Numbered from the stretch's first letter, positions 35,649 through 44,137 are shown. The stretch is DNA of 64,000 nt from Streptomyces sp. SM1 (GCF_002910825.1 NZ_NEUB01000768.1:1-64000), one strand, 5' to 3'. Notes: generated from the letters alone by a model not told the origin. Translations and numbers: made by a program.

Positions 35649-36355
35649 GCCGCCGTCCTGTCCAGGACCCAGTGATTGACGCAGCGCAGGGCGATGAGAT
35701 CCACCCCGCCTTCGGCGTCGCGGTCGTGACACGGAGGAGCGGCGGAGGTCGTTCGCTGTTCCAGTCCGACCTGCTCCACAACGAGACCATCTCGCTCTCG
35801 GTCCACCAGGCCACGCGCAAACGCGACCTCAACCACGACTGGGTTCATCCAGGCCGAGAGCTCGTGGAGATCGAGATGAGCCTCGCGCAATGGGGCTCGC
35901 TCGTGTCCTCCGTGGGGCTCGGCAGCGGCGTGCCGGTGACCATCCGGTGTACCGAGCACGACGCCTTCGTGCCCGAGATCCCTCATCAGCCCCGCACCGC
36001 CGAGAGCCTGCGGGAGGTCCGCGAGGTCACCGACCGGATGTACGCCCGTGTCAAGGCCGCCACGGCGGCACTGCACGAGGCGATCCACGAGAAGAAGGGC
36101 GTGAGAGCCACCAAGGGGGCACTCAACGCACTGGAGAACGCCGTCGCCGGTGCGGGCAGCAACGCCCAGTTCACCGTCGACTCACTCGTGGAGGCCGGCG
36201 AGCAGGTCGTCGCCCAGGCCCGCGCCGACATCGAGGCCCACGTCCTGGAGGTTGTCCGGCTGACGGGTGCCGAGCCCTCCATCGAAAGCTCGTCATTCGA
36301 TGCCCCGGCGCTGCCGGGGCCCACTACCAGCCGAGAGGAGCCCACCGATGCCTGA
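35645..36355 (+). CDS. Hypothetical helical protein, 236 residues
   Basis: ATG 35645 overlaps the previous stop. The N-terminal ~100 residues are beta-rich (SLFQSDLLHNETISLSVHQA, VEIEMSLAQWGSLVSSVGLG). The C-terminal ~120 residues form long helices (LREVREVTDRMYARVKAATA, GAGSNAQFTVDSLVEAGEQV), a coiled-coil pattern. No motif recognised. The next gene overlaps its stop. Confidence 0.6.
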   Translation: MSRRPVQDPVIDAAQGDEIHPAFGVAVVTRRSGGGRSLFQSDLLHNETISLSVHQATRKRDLNHDWVHPGRELVEIEMSLAQWGSLVSSVGLGSGVPVTIRCTEHDAFVPEIPHQPRTAESLREVREVTDRMYARVKAATAALHEAIHEKKGVRATKGALNALENAVAGAGSNAQFTVDSLVEAGEQVVAQARADIEAHVLEVVRLTGAEPSIESSSFDAPALPGPTTSREEPTDA

Positions 36356-36656
36356 ACTCACCGTGCCCGACGAGCTGTTCGACGCCGATTCCGTCGCCTC
36401 CGACGAGCACAGGCTGGCCGACCGCTTCGACTGGATCATCCAGGACGGCCAGATCGTCCACGCTCCCGTCGTCGGCTGGACCTGGGCGTGCCCCAAGTGC
36501 GGCGAGTCCGGAACCCTGCCGGAGGCCCCTGTTGCTCTTTTCCACAGTGCCTCCCCGCACGGGAAACAGCACGCAGCTGGCCCGTTCGACACCCTCGTGC
36601 CGCTCCTGGTCTCCGTCGTGCGCGAGTTCCCTGGCTCTGCTCCGGGAGCCGACTGA
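36348..36656 (+). CDS. Small protein with a Cys pair
   Basis: ATG 36348 follows GAGAGGAG and overlaps the previous stop. 102 residues. An acidic start, then CPKCGESG (~50-57), a single zinc-knuckle half. It may be truncated: a related reading continues in another frame just after the stop (PRYGGTFDLEEIDGGERWRC), which suggests the original protein was longer. Confidence 0.5.
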   Translation: MPELTVPDELFDADSVASDEHRLADRFDWIIQDGQIVHAPVVGWTWACPKCGESGTLPEAPVALFHSASPHGKQHAAGPFDTLVPLLVSVVREFPGSAPGAD

Positions 36657-36840
36657 AGCACCAGCCTCGATACGGAGGGACGTTCGACCTCGAGGAGATC
36701 GACGGCGGCGAACGCTGGCGCTGCAAACATGCGGGGCGCATGGCGAGACGTGGAAGCCCATGCCCGGCCTCTACGACTACCCGCACGCCATCGGCACCGC
36801 CGCCCACCGCCACCCCACCTGCGAAAGGACCAGCGCGTGA
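36657..36840 (+). pseudogene. Fragment continuing the preceding gene, frameshifted
   Basis: A readable fragment without a start (HQPRYGGTFDLEEIDGGERW, then RC) changes frame near 36725 to another good stretch (CGAHGETWKPMPGLYDYPHA) ending at TGA 36838-36840, whose last bases overlap the next GTG. One missing base at TGCAAACATGC would restore a CxxC motif. Probably the 3' part of the gene at 36348. Confidence 0.4.
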
Positions 36841-37605
36841 CCGATCAGCCGACCGCAGACACGATCACTCCGGAGGAACTCGTCGACCTGCGGCGCGAAC
36901 TCGCTGGTCTGCACATCACGATGGGCCTGCGCACCTGCCTGACACGGGGCTGCCTGAAGCAGTACGACCACTTCGCCACGCTCACCGGCGGCCAGCCGGC
37001 CCGCCCCGAGTGGTCAGGGGAGGGATGGCGGCAGGTAACCCGCGGGCCCGCCACGGGCAGCATCTGCCCCGAGCACCTCGATGCCGTCACCGCGCACCTG
37101 CCCCGCACCGTGGACCTGTCCAACGGACGGTGGATGGTGGCCTGCGCATGCGAGTGGATGTCCCGCCCGCAGACGTACGGCGGTCTCCTGCGCCCCCTGT
37201 GGGAGGAACATCTCCTGCTCGCCACGGGCCAGCTCGAGGCCCCTGTCTCGCTCGCTGAGAAGCTCGGCCGGCTCCCGCTGGAGGAGCACACCGAGGACAG
37301 CCTGCGCGAGCTGTACGAGGCCGTCGAAGACATGGCACCGGCAGACCCTCGGCGGCGTATCCAGCGCCATCGCCGCGGTCCGCAACATGATGCGGACGTC
37401 GGCCGACTTCCTGGATCACCGCGACTGGACAGTCGACCGGATCGACGCCTACCTGTGGGCGATCCTCATCGGTTGGGACGACCGCACCCTCCAGGAGGTC
37501 GCGGTCAGGCACCGGTGGGACGAGCACAGCATCAAGTACGTACGGCGGATGCACGGCTACCTCGCACCGATCACCGACCCGCAGCCGAAGGAAGACCAGC
37601 GATGA
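36837..37605 (+). pseudogene. Hypothetical gene with a frameshift near 37340
   Basis: GTG 36837 overlaps the upstream stop (GTGA). About 165 residues read well, with Cys/His content (LRTCLTRGCLKQYDHF, ICPEHLDAVT, CACEW). The frame then goes out of sense near 37340. A neighbouring frame continues (TLGGVSSAIAAVRNMMRTSA, WDDRTLQEVAVRHRWDEHSI) to TGA 37605. The second half looks like an HTH-type helical domain. A single-base indel would give a ~255-residue protein. Confidence 0.5.
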
Positions 37606-37667
37606 CCTCCCGGCTTCCCGAGACCACGCCGCTGGTCTGGTACCGCTCGCGCTGCCGCAAGTCCTAG
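37602..37667 (+). CDS. Possible 21-residue peptide
   Basis: ATG 37602 overlaps the previous stop (ATGA) and ends at TAG 37665-37667 with an Arg/Cys-rich end (WYRSRCRKS). It may be the truncated start of a longer gene. Little support beyond the coupling. Confidence 0.2.
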   Translation: MTSRLPETTPLVWYRSRCRKS

Positions 37668-37734
37668 AAAGTGCAGGACCCCGCCTGCCGCTGTAAGACT
37701 CCTGTGCCGAGTCTGCGCCCCACCCAGGTCACCG

Positions 37735-37990
37735 TTGCACGCTCCGAAGCGGCGCCCCCTGCACGCGCTCAGCGACGAAGAGGCCAGGACCCGCGCGCTC
37801 CCCCGCAAGAGCACCAAGGTCCGCGTCACCTTTCGGAGCCGAAGTCGTCGACGCCTGGCAGTGGTCCAGCGCAGGCAACCGCAGCCTGGGCTTCACCGTT
37901 CGCACCTCGGACGGCCGCAGTTTCACCATCAACCCTCAACTGCTCGGTCTCTCCATCGAACGCATCAATGACAGCGTGGAGGAGTCGTGA
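37735..37990 (+). pseudogene. Small gene with a frameshift near 37830
   Basis: From TTG 37735 the frame reads LSDEEARTRALPRKSTKVRV TF. After an apparent extra T in ACCTTTCGG (37828-37836) the sense continues in another frame (AEVVDAWQWSSAGNRSLGFT, INPQLLGLSIERINDSVEES) to TGA 37990. The repaired protein is ~84 residues, a small beta-rich domain. The stop overlaps the next ATG. Confidence 0.45.
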
Positions 37991-38622
37991 TGGATGAACA
38001 GAGGAGGCAGGAATTGCAGGACAGCCTGCCGGACGACCCGGTCAACGCCGAGCGGCTCCCGGAGTCCCTCCAGCAGAAGGCAGACCGGATCGCCTCTGCC
38101 ACCGGCCATCCTACCGAGGACGACATCACCCTGCCGTCCCAACTGGAGCGCCTGGCCGACCAGCTGGCCCGCCAGTACGACTACCGGCCCCTGGCCGAGC
38201 TCGAGCAGGAAGACCCCGAACGCGCCCAGGAACACTGGGACGCGGCCGCGCACCTGGCGCCGTGGATCCAGGGGTGCCCCCGCGAGGAACGCCGTGCCGC
38301 CTTTGGCCGCGGCTTCGACAAGGGCAAGGAACGCCAGAAGCTGCGCACTGCCGGCGACGTACGGCGTCTCAAGGACGAGGTAGCCGAACTACGGCAGGAC
38401 CGTGACCCGGACGGGCTGCGGGCTCGTATCCGGGACCTGGAGTACGCGCTGGAAGGCTGGGACCGCTTCATGACCGGCCGGGTCCTTCCGCGGCCGGACG
38501 TGCCAGCGGACTGGAAGATGCAGGCCGCCGAGTACCTGGCCAAGTTGACCGCGGTACAGCGGGAACTTGCCGTGCTGAAGGGCGTGCAGCCATCCAACGC
38601 CACCCGGAGCAGCTCGTCGTGA
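37990..38622 (+). CDS. Helical/coiled-coil hypothetical protein, 210 residues
   Basis: ATG 37990 overlaps the previous stop (TGATGG). Highly charged and helical throughout. A coiled coil is likely at ~110-205 (RRLKDEVAELRQDRD, RARIRDLEYALEGWD). No catalytic motif. The stop overlaps a GTG that opens the next short frame. Confidence 0.6.
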   Translation: MDEQRRQELQDSLPDDPVNAERLPESLQQKADRIASATGHPTEDDITLPSQLERLADQLARQYDYRPLAELEQEDPERAQEHWDAAAHLAPWIQGCPREERRAAFGRGFDKGKERQKLRTAGDVRRLKDEVAELRQDRDPDGLRARIRDLEYALEGWDRFMTGRVLPRPDVPADWKMQAAEYLAKLTAVQRELAVLKGVQPSNATRSSSS

Positions 38623-38814
38623 CCGAAGGCACCTTGTACGCGCGGCTGGACGGGTTACAGGCGGCCTTGTCCCGGCCCACACCGGCCCCGCTGGACGGCC
38701 AGAGGTCATCGACCTGACCCACCCCGCCGTAAACGGCCAGACCCTGGCCCCCGCACTCGCCCCGTGGGTGGGCCCGGCCTGCCCGCGGGGTCACTACCCG
38801 AACGGATACAGACC
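38619..38814 (+). pseudogene. Short gene with a frameshift near 38698
   Basis: GTG 38619 overlaps the previous stop and reads VTEGTLYARLDGLQAALSRP TPAPLDG. The sense then moves to another frame (PEVIDLTHPAVNGQTLAPAL, APWVGPACPRGHYPNGYRP) that runs across the start of the next gene at 38815. A one-base indel near 38698 would restore a protein of ~65 or more residues with a Cys/His end. Confidence 0.4.
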
Positions 38815-39576
38815 ATGTCCTCACCCGATAAAACCCCCACCCCCGGCGGCACTCCGGAGGTCCCGGGTCCTGGGCCGCTGCTCGTCGGTGCGCAGGTCGA
38901 GGCGTACGCCCTCGTGGTCCGCCGCCAGACCTGCGATGACCTTGCGGGGGAGCTCCGCGATGATGGCCAGGTTCTGGCCGCAGATCTCGTGGACGAGAAC
39001 CGCGACTTCACCGAGATATCCCGCTCCCTGGCCGCCATCCCCGCCGCACCGAAGACGGAACACGGTGCCCACTGCCGCCCCTTCGACTGCCGGTGCGGCT
39101 GCGACCGGGCCCAGAACTGTCTCGACTGCCACCGCTGCGTGTGCTGGCGCGCGCAGTGCTGCGCCCAGGTTGCCACCGACTACGCCCGCGCACGGGCCCG
39201 CAAGACCGCCCTGCGGGCACTCCTGGACGCCGTGGGCCCGGTGATGCTGACCGAGCTGCGGGAGACCGTCGCCGAGGCCGAGGAAGCCGCCCTGCGCGAC
39301 ACGATCGCCCGCCGGGTCCGCTTGCTCACGCCGACCGACGGCCCCCGCTACACGCATGCCGTCTTCGCGGCCTCTGACTCCAAGCTGGGCATGGGCCATG
39401 CCGACTACCGCCTCCACGACGTGGAGCTGCACGAAGACGAGAACAAGCACGAGGACGAGGGCGGGCTTGCGACCGTCGACCTGGACGACGATGTCCTGTC
39501 CGCCGCGCTCGGCACTCTCGCCGGGCTGCTGCGCCCCGACGAAGGCGCGGACCTCGCCGTCGACCTCACCGACTGA
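38815..39576 (+). CDS. Cys-rich protein with a C-terminal tail shared with the next gene
   Basis: 253 residues from ATG 38815. The middle has a dense Cys/His cluster (HCRPFDCRCGCDRAQNCLDC and following, ~85-120), probably binding several zinc ions. Helices follow. The last ~32 residues (LDDDVLSAALGTLAGLLRPD, then EGADLAVDLTD) recur almost identically at the end of the next gene, although the bodies are unrelated. Such a shared tail suggests a common targeting or interaction signal. Confidence 0.7.
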   Translation: MSSPDKTPTPGGTPEVPGPGPLLVGAQVEAYALVVRRQTCDDLAGELRDDGQVLAADLVDENRDFTEISRSLAAIPAAPKTEHGAHCRPFDCRCGCDRAQNCLDCHRCVCWRAQCCAQVATDYARARARKTALRALLDAVGPVMLTELRETVAEAEEAALRDTIARRVRLLTPTDGPRYTHAVFAASDSKLGMGHADYRLHDVELHEDENKHEDEGGLATVDLDDDVLSAALGTLAGLLRPDEGADLAVDLTD

Positions 39577-39720
39577 CCCCGTACACCGAAACGGCGGGGC
39601 GCGCGTGGCCTAGGGGGTCGCCCGAGGGCGCCTCGCCGCAGCGCTTCTGGCCCGCGCGCCACAGGAACCATGCGCGCCCTGCACCCCTTTGCTTTCACTA
39701 CCCACCAGGAGAACCGCGTC

Positions 39721-41884
39721 ATGTCCGCGATCACCACCGCCCCAGCCCAGGTCGGCAATGGCAAGGCCGTGCACTACGTCCGCAAGGACACGTTCCACTC
39801 CCACACCATCGGCTGCGGTCGACTGGTGTCCCGGGAGCTGACCGCCCAGGAGGCCGCCGACCGCAAGGCGTGCGGCCCCTGCAAGCGCGCCGTGGAGGTC
39901 CTGGCTACCGAGCCGCCGGCCGAGACCGAGGCCCCCGCCGCCGGCGCCGCCGAGCAGACCCCGGCAGCCCCAGCGGAGGACGACCAGGCCGCCAAGGTCG
40001 CCGACATCGAGCGGCGCGTGCGCCCCCTGGATGCCGACACCGTCACGACCGCGACCATGTTCGACCCGGAGTTGACCTACTACACGGACGGCACCCGGGT
40101 GGTCATGCGCGCCAAGGACACCGAGCGCACCGGCACCACGTTCGGCGTGGCGGACGGCGCCGCCCCCTATGCCTACCAGGCCGTGCGCTGGGACGACGGC
40201 GGCGCCGACCTGGTCGCCCCCCACGTCCTTCACCGCGCCGACCAGGACGACCAGGCGCGCCGTCAGGAGCTGGTGACCGAGGTCGCTGCCCGGACGCTCG
40301 TCATGGCCAGCCACGCCACCGCCCACGCCTTCCAGCCGGTCGACCTGCCGGACGGCGAGCGTATCGCCTGGACGTTCCGCACCGGCCACGGCGCCCGCGC
40401 CCACTACCACTGGGTGTCCGTCCGCAACATCATCAGCCAGGGCGACGGCAGCGAGTACCGGTGGCAGGCTGACCAGGCCGCCCTCCTCGCCCGCCGCACC
40501 GGCCTGGACGACGCCCCCATGGCTGAGCACATCGCCGTGGTGACCGCCGAGCCCACCGAGGTTCTGGAGTGCATGGCCGCCGCCCTGGACCCGGACACAG
40601 TGCGCCTGGAGTCGGACGGCGCCGCCCGCTGGGCCGTCGTCCGCGGCGGCACCTTCCTGGGCACCGTCCACGATGAGGGCGCCCGCATGCGCCGCGGCCG
40701 CTACGCCGCCTGGGCCCCCTACGCTGAGCGCCGCGACGGCAAGGTCGGGTTCCACCACGACTTGGACGCCGCCAAGGACGCCGTGGCCCAGGCGTGGCCC
40801 GTGGAGGTCGCCGAGATCGCCGGCGAACTGGGCGTGCCGGTCACCCAGGTGATGGAGGTCGCCGAGCAGGTCGACCAGGATTGGAAGGTCCAGGGACGCC
40901 GCGCCGTCCTGCGTGCCGAGGCGTACACGGGCACGGACGGCCGGGTGACCCAGGCCGCCGCCGTCGAGGTGCGCAGCCGCCTGGCCGTGCCGTTCCACGG
41001 CCCGGCCGAGTACGACGGCCCGACCGGCTTGTGCGGCTACGACGACCACACCGCGCCCCTGCTGCCCTCCGGCAAGCTCGCCCAGCACGACCGCCAGCAG
41101 GGCGTCATGTGGGTGTGGCCGGGGAGCTGCCGCCCCGCACGCGGCAGCCGCGAGGAGCTGACCAGGCGCGACACCACGGCCGTCTTCTACCACCCGCCGC
41201 GCCCCCGCGGCCTGGCCTGCCACGCCAAGGACGGCGACCTGGTAGTGGTCGACGGCCAGGCGATGGAGGTCAAGGGTCTCCAGGTGGACAAGACCACCAA
41301 CGCTCACGCGTGGCTGGTCCTGGACGGCATCAGCGCCGGGCCGCTCCGCTTCACGCTCGAAGACCGGCTGGAGTTCCACCGGCGCGTGCGCCGCGTGGAC
41401 GTGCCGTGCCGGGAGTGCTGCGTGTACGTGGTCATAGAGGTGGACGAGGTGGTCGACGGCGTGCCCAACACCCGCCTGTGTGGCCTGTGCGACCGCCCGC
41501 AGCCGGACGAGCTGACCGAGGACCAGGCCCGCGCCCGCGTGGAACGCACGTACCCGCACGCCGAGGCATTCCAGGCCGAGCGTACCGAGCGCGGTCGGCT
41601 GACCGGCTACACGTTCCGGGCCGGCCGCCTGCACTCCGCCCGGTACGGCTGGATCACCGCGGCCGGGACGTACGCCCAGGGCCTGGAGGACTACCGGTCG
41701 CAGGCTGCCGCCATGCTGCCCATGGCCGTCCGCGACGAGCAGGCCGCCCGCCCCTCTACCCCCGGCCGGGACTGCCGACCTGGATGACGAGGTTCTGTCC
41801 GCGGCGCTCGGTACTCTCGCGCTGCTGCGCCCCGACGAGGGCGCTGACCTCACCGTCGACCTCACCGACGAGGGGAACTTCTGA
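39721..41884 (+). CDS. Large unrecognised protein with two Cys sites and a shared C-terminal tail (frameshifted end)
   Basis: ATG 39721 follows CAGGAGAACC. The printed frame ends at 41787 (689 residues), but a one-base shift near 41770 continues into LDDEVLSAALGTLALLRPDE GADLTVDLTDEGNF to TGA 41884, clearly homologous to the tail of the preceding gene. An N-terminal Cys pair (IGCGR... ACGPCKRA, ~24-60), central acidic repeats, and a later Cys site (CRECC... LCGLCD, ~560-600). No catalytic motif recognised. Terminated by a hairpin at 41910. Confidence 0.65.
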
Positions 41885-41909
41885 AGTCGCGACCGTCCAT
41901 CCATCAGGG

Positions 41910-41950
41910 CCCGTGCCCCGGCTCCGCACCGTGCGGGACTGGGGCACGGG
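41910..41950 (+). terminator. Terminator hairpin with T-rich tail
   Basis: A 10-bp stem (CCCGTGCCCC and its complement at 41941-41950) with a 21-nt loop, followed by TCTCTTCTTTCCCC. Confidence 0.8.
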
Positions 41951-42081
41951 TCTCTTCTTTCCCCTAACCGCTCCGTCTCTCAGAGGCGGAGCGATCGACC
42001 ATTCGATGTCCTTATCGACTCGGCGAACAAAGTCGTATGCGAGTCGATGACAAGCTATTCCTGACTGATTAGGCTGAAGCT

Positions 42082-42543
42082 ATGACTCACAACAGCAACG
42101 CTCACGACAACGGCACTCCCGACGCCGAGCTCCCGAAGTTCTCCGTCAATGTCGTCCCGACCGACCAGCTCAGGCGCGAGGACCTCGCCACGATGCTGAA
42201 CCTCTATCGCCGCGGCGAGATCACGCCGCTGATCTTCGGGGACGGCAACAAGCCCGAGGCCGCGATCATCCCCTTCGCCGCGTTCGTGCGCCTCATGAAG
42301 TACGACCACGCGGCCCACGTCCACGCTGAGGCTGCTTTCCAGGCCGAGCTCTCCCGTCCGCCTTCTGCCGACGACCGGTCTCAAGCAGGACCTCCAGACG
42401 CTCCACGACGCCGCGGTGATGCACCCTCATGGACCGGAGGACCGGCTCCTGCGCGTGGCTCTCAACCAGTTGGGCCGGATCCAGCAGGGCGCGCCGAGCA
42501 CGCACCCGCTGGAGTACATGCCCAGTTATCCCGACCTCTCTGA
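42082..42543 (+). CDS. Antitoxin-like protein (Phd-type resemblance)
   Basis: ATG 42082. Residues ~18-88 (FSVNVVPTDQLRREDLATML, ITPLIFGDGNKPEAAIIPFA) resemble the N-terminal fold of Phd/YefM-type antitoxins. After residue ~95 the frame becomes Pro/Arg-rich and overlaps the next gene. The true protein may end near there with an indel, or the tail may be a fusion. Its GC-poor upstream region (41980-42080) contains TTATCGACTCGGC and other AT-rich elements that could be an autoregulatory operator. Confidence 0.5.
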   Translation: MTHNSNAHDNGTPDAELPKFSVNVVPTDQLRREDLATMLNLYRRGEITPLIFGDGNKPEAAIIPFAAFVRLMKYDHAAHVHAEAAFQAELSRPPSADDRSQAGPPDAPRRRGDAPSWTGGPAPARGSQPVGPDPAGRAEHAPAGVHAQLSRPL

Positions 42544-42847
42544 TTGCGAGACCACGTACGTCGGCGCGGATCCGAATGCGAAGCCCTCGCACCGGATCGT
42601 CTGGCGGGAGCGCGCGCCCCAGCGCCCGGGCGAGCCCGTCACCCGCGAGATCATCGCCCTGGGTGAACGCGCGAACGGGCAGGCCTACTACATGGCCGGC
42701 CAGCGCCTCGGTCGCCCCGTGGGCTTCACTCTCGCCGAGCTGGCTGCGCAGCGCGAGCCGATCGCGAGTCCCTCACGACCCCGACAGCGCTCGATCAGCA
42801 GCTTCGGCACGCCATCCGCGGATGAGCCTGACCTCCAGTTCGAGTGA
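42416..42847 (+). CDS. Candidate toxin partner (RelE-like resemblance)
   Basis: GTG 42416 (or ATG 42419) lies in a different frame from the overlapping upstream gene. 143 residues. The centre (CETTYVGADPNAKPSHRIVW, REIIALGERANGQAYYMAGQ) has the beta-strand and Arg/His layout of ParE/RelE-type toxins. This is pattern resemblance only. Upstream codons in this frame (GLKQDLQTLHDAAVMHPHGP) also look coding, so the start is uncertain. With the preceding gene it could form a toxin-antitoxin pair, a common stability module on plasmids. Confidence 0.45.
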   Translation: MMHPHGPEDRLLRVALNQLGRIQQGAPSTHPLEYMPSYPDLSDCETTYVGADPNAKPSHRIVWRERAPQRPGEPVTREIIALGERANGQAYYMAGQRLGRPVGFTLAELAAQREPIASPSRPRQRSISSFGTPSADEPDLQFE

Positions 42848-42880
42848 CCTGTAATTCACGATTCTTCTGACCATTGATGG

Positions 42881-42895
42881 TTTCTCATAGAATGG
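42881..42895 (+). promoter_or_regulatory. GATAG-type element before the small membrane genes
   Basis: TTTCTCATAGAATGG contains TAGAAT (TAGRRT, a streptomycete -10 pattern) and matches the CATAG/GATAG sequences before other backbone genes. It is followed by the palindrome AATAGCTATT at 42900-42909. Confidence 0.4.
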
Positions 42896-42922
42896 AGGTA
42901 ATAGCTATTTGATAAGAGCGAG

Positions 42923-43264
42923 ATGGTGGCGATGTACGACTACGAGCCAGTGACCCAGGCGGCAGCTCTGGATGCTGAACCCCAGTCCAGCACAACCGCG
43001 GGACGCCGCCGGTTGATCAGTCCTCGTTGCGCCCTCTTCGTACGGCGCGGCATCGGACTGGCGATCGCCCTCGGCATGGCCTACGGCATCTTCCACGTCA
43101 TCTTCCGCACTGAGCTGTTCGCCCCCGTACTGGCCTACGTCGGACCCGTCAGGGACTTCATCGGCTGGGTGGTCGAGGACCCGGGGCGGGCCTGGATCGC
43201 GCTGGCGGCCCTCGTCATCCCGCACATCGGGCTGTACTACCTGCTCTTCGAGGACCGGAAGTAG
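42923..43264 (+). CDS. Small two-helix membrane protein
   Basis: ATG 42923, 113 residues. An N-terminal soluble ~40 residues with a basic patch, then two hydrophobic segments (GIGLAIALGMAYGIFHVIF, ~50-68; WIALAALVIPHIGLYYLLF, ~90-108). Small proteins of this layout occur as pilin- or VirB3-like parts of type IV secretion systems, but there is no conserved motif to prove it. Its stop overlaps the next start (TAGTG). Confidence 0.6.
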   Translation: MVAMYDYEPVTQAAALDAEPQSSTTAGRRRLISPRCALFVRRGIGLAIALGMAYGIFHVIFRTELFAPVLAYVGPVRDFIGWVVEDPGRAWIALAALVIPHIGLYYLLFEDRK

Positions 43265-43410
43265 TGCGGGGCGTCATGTGCAGGACCATGTTCAAGAGTG
43301 CTCGTGCCATCATCGCTCTCGGTCTGATCGGCGGCGTCAGTCTGGCGGTCATCGGCGGATGGGTCACCGGCTTCTTCGCCTCGATCGCGAGCACCGTCGC
43401 CGGCCTGTGA
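43264..43410 (+). CDS. Tiny membrane protein, 48 residues
   Basis: GTG 43264 overlaps the stop of the previous gene. The reading VRGVMCRTMFKSARAIIALG LIGGVSLAVIGGWVTGFFAS has one clear transmembrane helix. Its stop overlaps the next start (GTGA at 43407). The tight coupling and common hydrophobic character argue that it is real and part of a membrane complex. Confidence 0.6.
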   Translation: MRGVMCRTMFKSARAIIALGLIGGVSLAVIGGWVTGFFASIASTVAGL

Positions 43411-43529
43411 ACGACTTCATGGGCTGGATCAACTCGCCGCTGGGGTGGGAGCACCTCCTCGCCGGGGCTGGCGTGCTCATCGTCCTGGTCATCGTGCTCG
43501 TGCTGATCTTTGCCATCGCCGACGGCTGA
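43407..43529 (+). CDS. Tiny membrane protein, 40 residues
   Basis: GTG 43407 to TGA 43529. The reading VNDFMGWINSPLGWEHLLAG is followed by one long transmembrane helix (VLIVLVIVLVLIFAI). It is the third member of an overlapping trio of membrane genes and is followed by a bidirectional terminator. Confidence 0.6.
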   Translation: MNDFMGWINSPLGWEHLLAGAGVLIVLVIVLVLIFAIADG

Positions 43530-43557
43530 GCGTCGCAACTGGGCTCGTCCCGCCATA

Positions 43558-43603
43558 AAGAGAACCCCCGTGATGCCTGTGCATCACGGGGGTTCTCTTT
43601 TTC
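43558..43603 (+). terminator. Bidirectional terminator hairpin
   Basis: A stem of at least 18 bp (AAAGAGAACCCCCGTGATG and its complement at 43582-43600) with a 6-nt loop and T-run ends on both strands, between the convergent membrane-gene trio and the HU gene. Confidence 0.9.
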
Positions 43604-43620
43604 TGCTGGCTCCTCGTTGC

Positions 43621-44004
43621 CTACGACGCGGCCCGTAGCTCACGATCCTCAATGACGTTCTCGAACTCGTCGGCATCCTCGATCATCCCGTAGGTCTCCG
43701 GTGAGATCTCGTCCTCATCGCCGCCGAGCCGGCGGTTGAAGCTGCTCGACGCGGAGAACTTCAGCACCACGTAGTCGTCGACGTTGCTCTTGCCGAAGCG
43801 CACCTTGTGGCCCTTGTGGTCCTGTCGGTAGAAGCGGCCGAAGCTCGTGAGCACGACCGTCTCTCCGCAGCTGACTGCGCCCGTGAGTTCGCCGAGCAGC
43901 GACTCGTACACCTTGTTCACCACCCGGATCGGCAACCCGCTGCGAGTCGCGACCCGAGAGATGAACTCGCGCTTACTGACACGCGGATTCGTCGTCGTCT
44001 CCAT
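43621..44004 (-). CDS. HU-family DNA-binding protein with acidic tail
   Basis: 127 residues from ATG 44004 (GTG 44010 is possible). Residues ~10-95 follow the HU/IHF fold: two N-terminal helices (SKREFISRVATRSGLPIRVV, NKVYESLLGELTGAVSCGE), then the beta-sheet with TSFGRFYRQ and an arm region carrying KGHKVRFGKSN. The usual arm tip R-N-P is not present, so DNA bending may differ. A C-terminal acidic tail (DEDEISPETY... IEDADEFENVIEDRE) is an unusual addition. It may compact the element's DNA or assist recombination. A CTATC-GATAG dyad lies ~55 nt upstream. Confidence 0.88.
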   Translation of the reverse strand: METTTNPRVSKREFISRVATRSGLPIRVVNKVYESLLGELTGAVSCGETVVLTSFGRFYRQDHKGHKVRFGKSNVDDYVVLKFSASSSFNRRLGGDEDEISPETYGMIEDADEFENVIEDRELRAAS

Positions 44005-44054
44005 ACCCACACCCTGTCCTGTCGTCCATCATGACGCGGTTTCGCTGAGAAACC

Positions 44055-44070
44055 AGTCTATCGAAGATAG
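44055..44070 (-). promoter_or_regulatory. CTATC-GAA-GATAG dyad before the HU gene
   Basis: Reading on the - strand, CTATCTTCGATAGACT contains a 5-bp inverted repeat (44058-44070) and TAGACT, a TANNNT -10-like sequence. It is centred about 55-60 nt upstream of the HU start. Confidence 0.45.
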
Positions 44071-44137
44071 TAACGAGTCGAGAAGGAGAGACGGGCTTAT
44101 AGAGTGCCACTCGCTACGCTTGTCTTGGCCCATTCGG

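Noticed and set aside
39610-41904. A 764-residue - strand frame opposite the gene at 39721
   Set aside because: The + strand frame has a ribosome-binding site, Cys motifs and a tail homologous to its neighbour; the - frame is Gly/Val/Arg shadow sequence.
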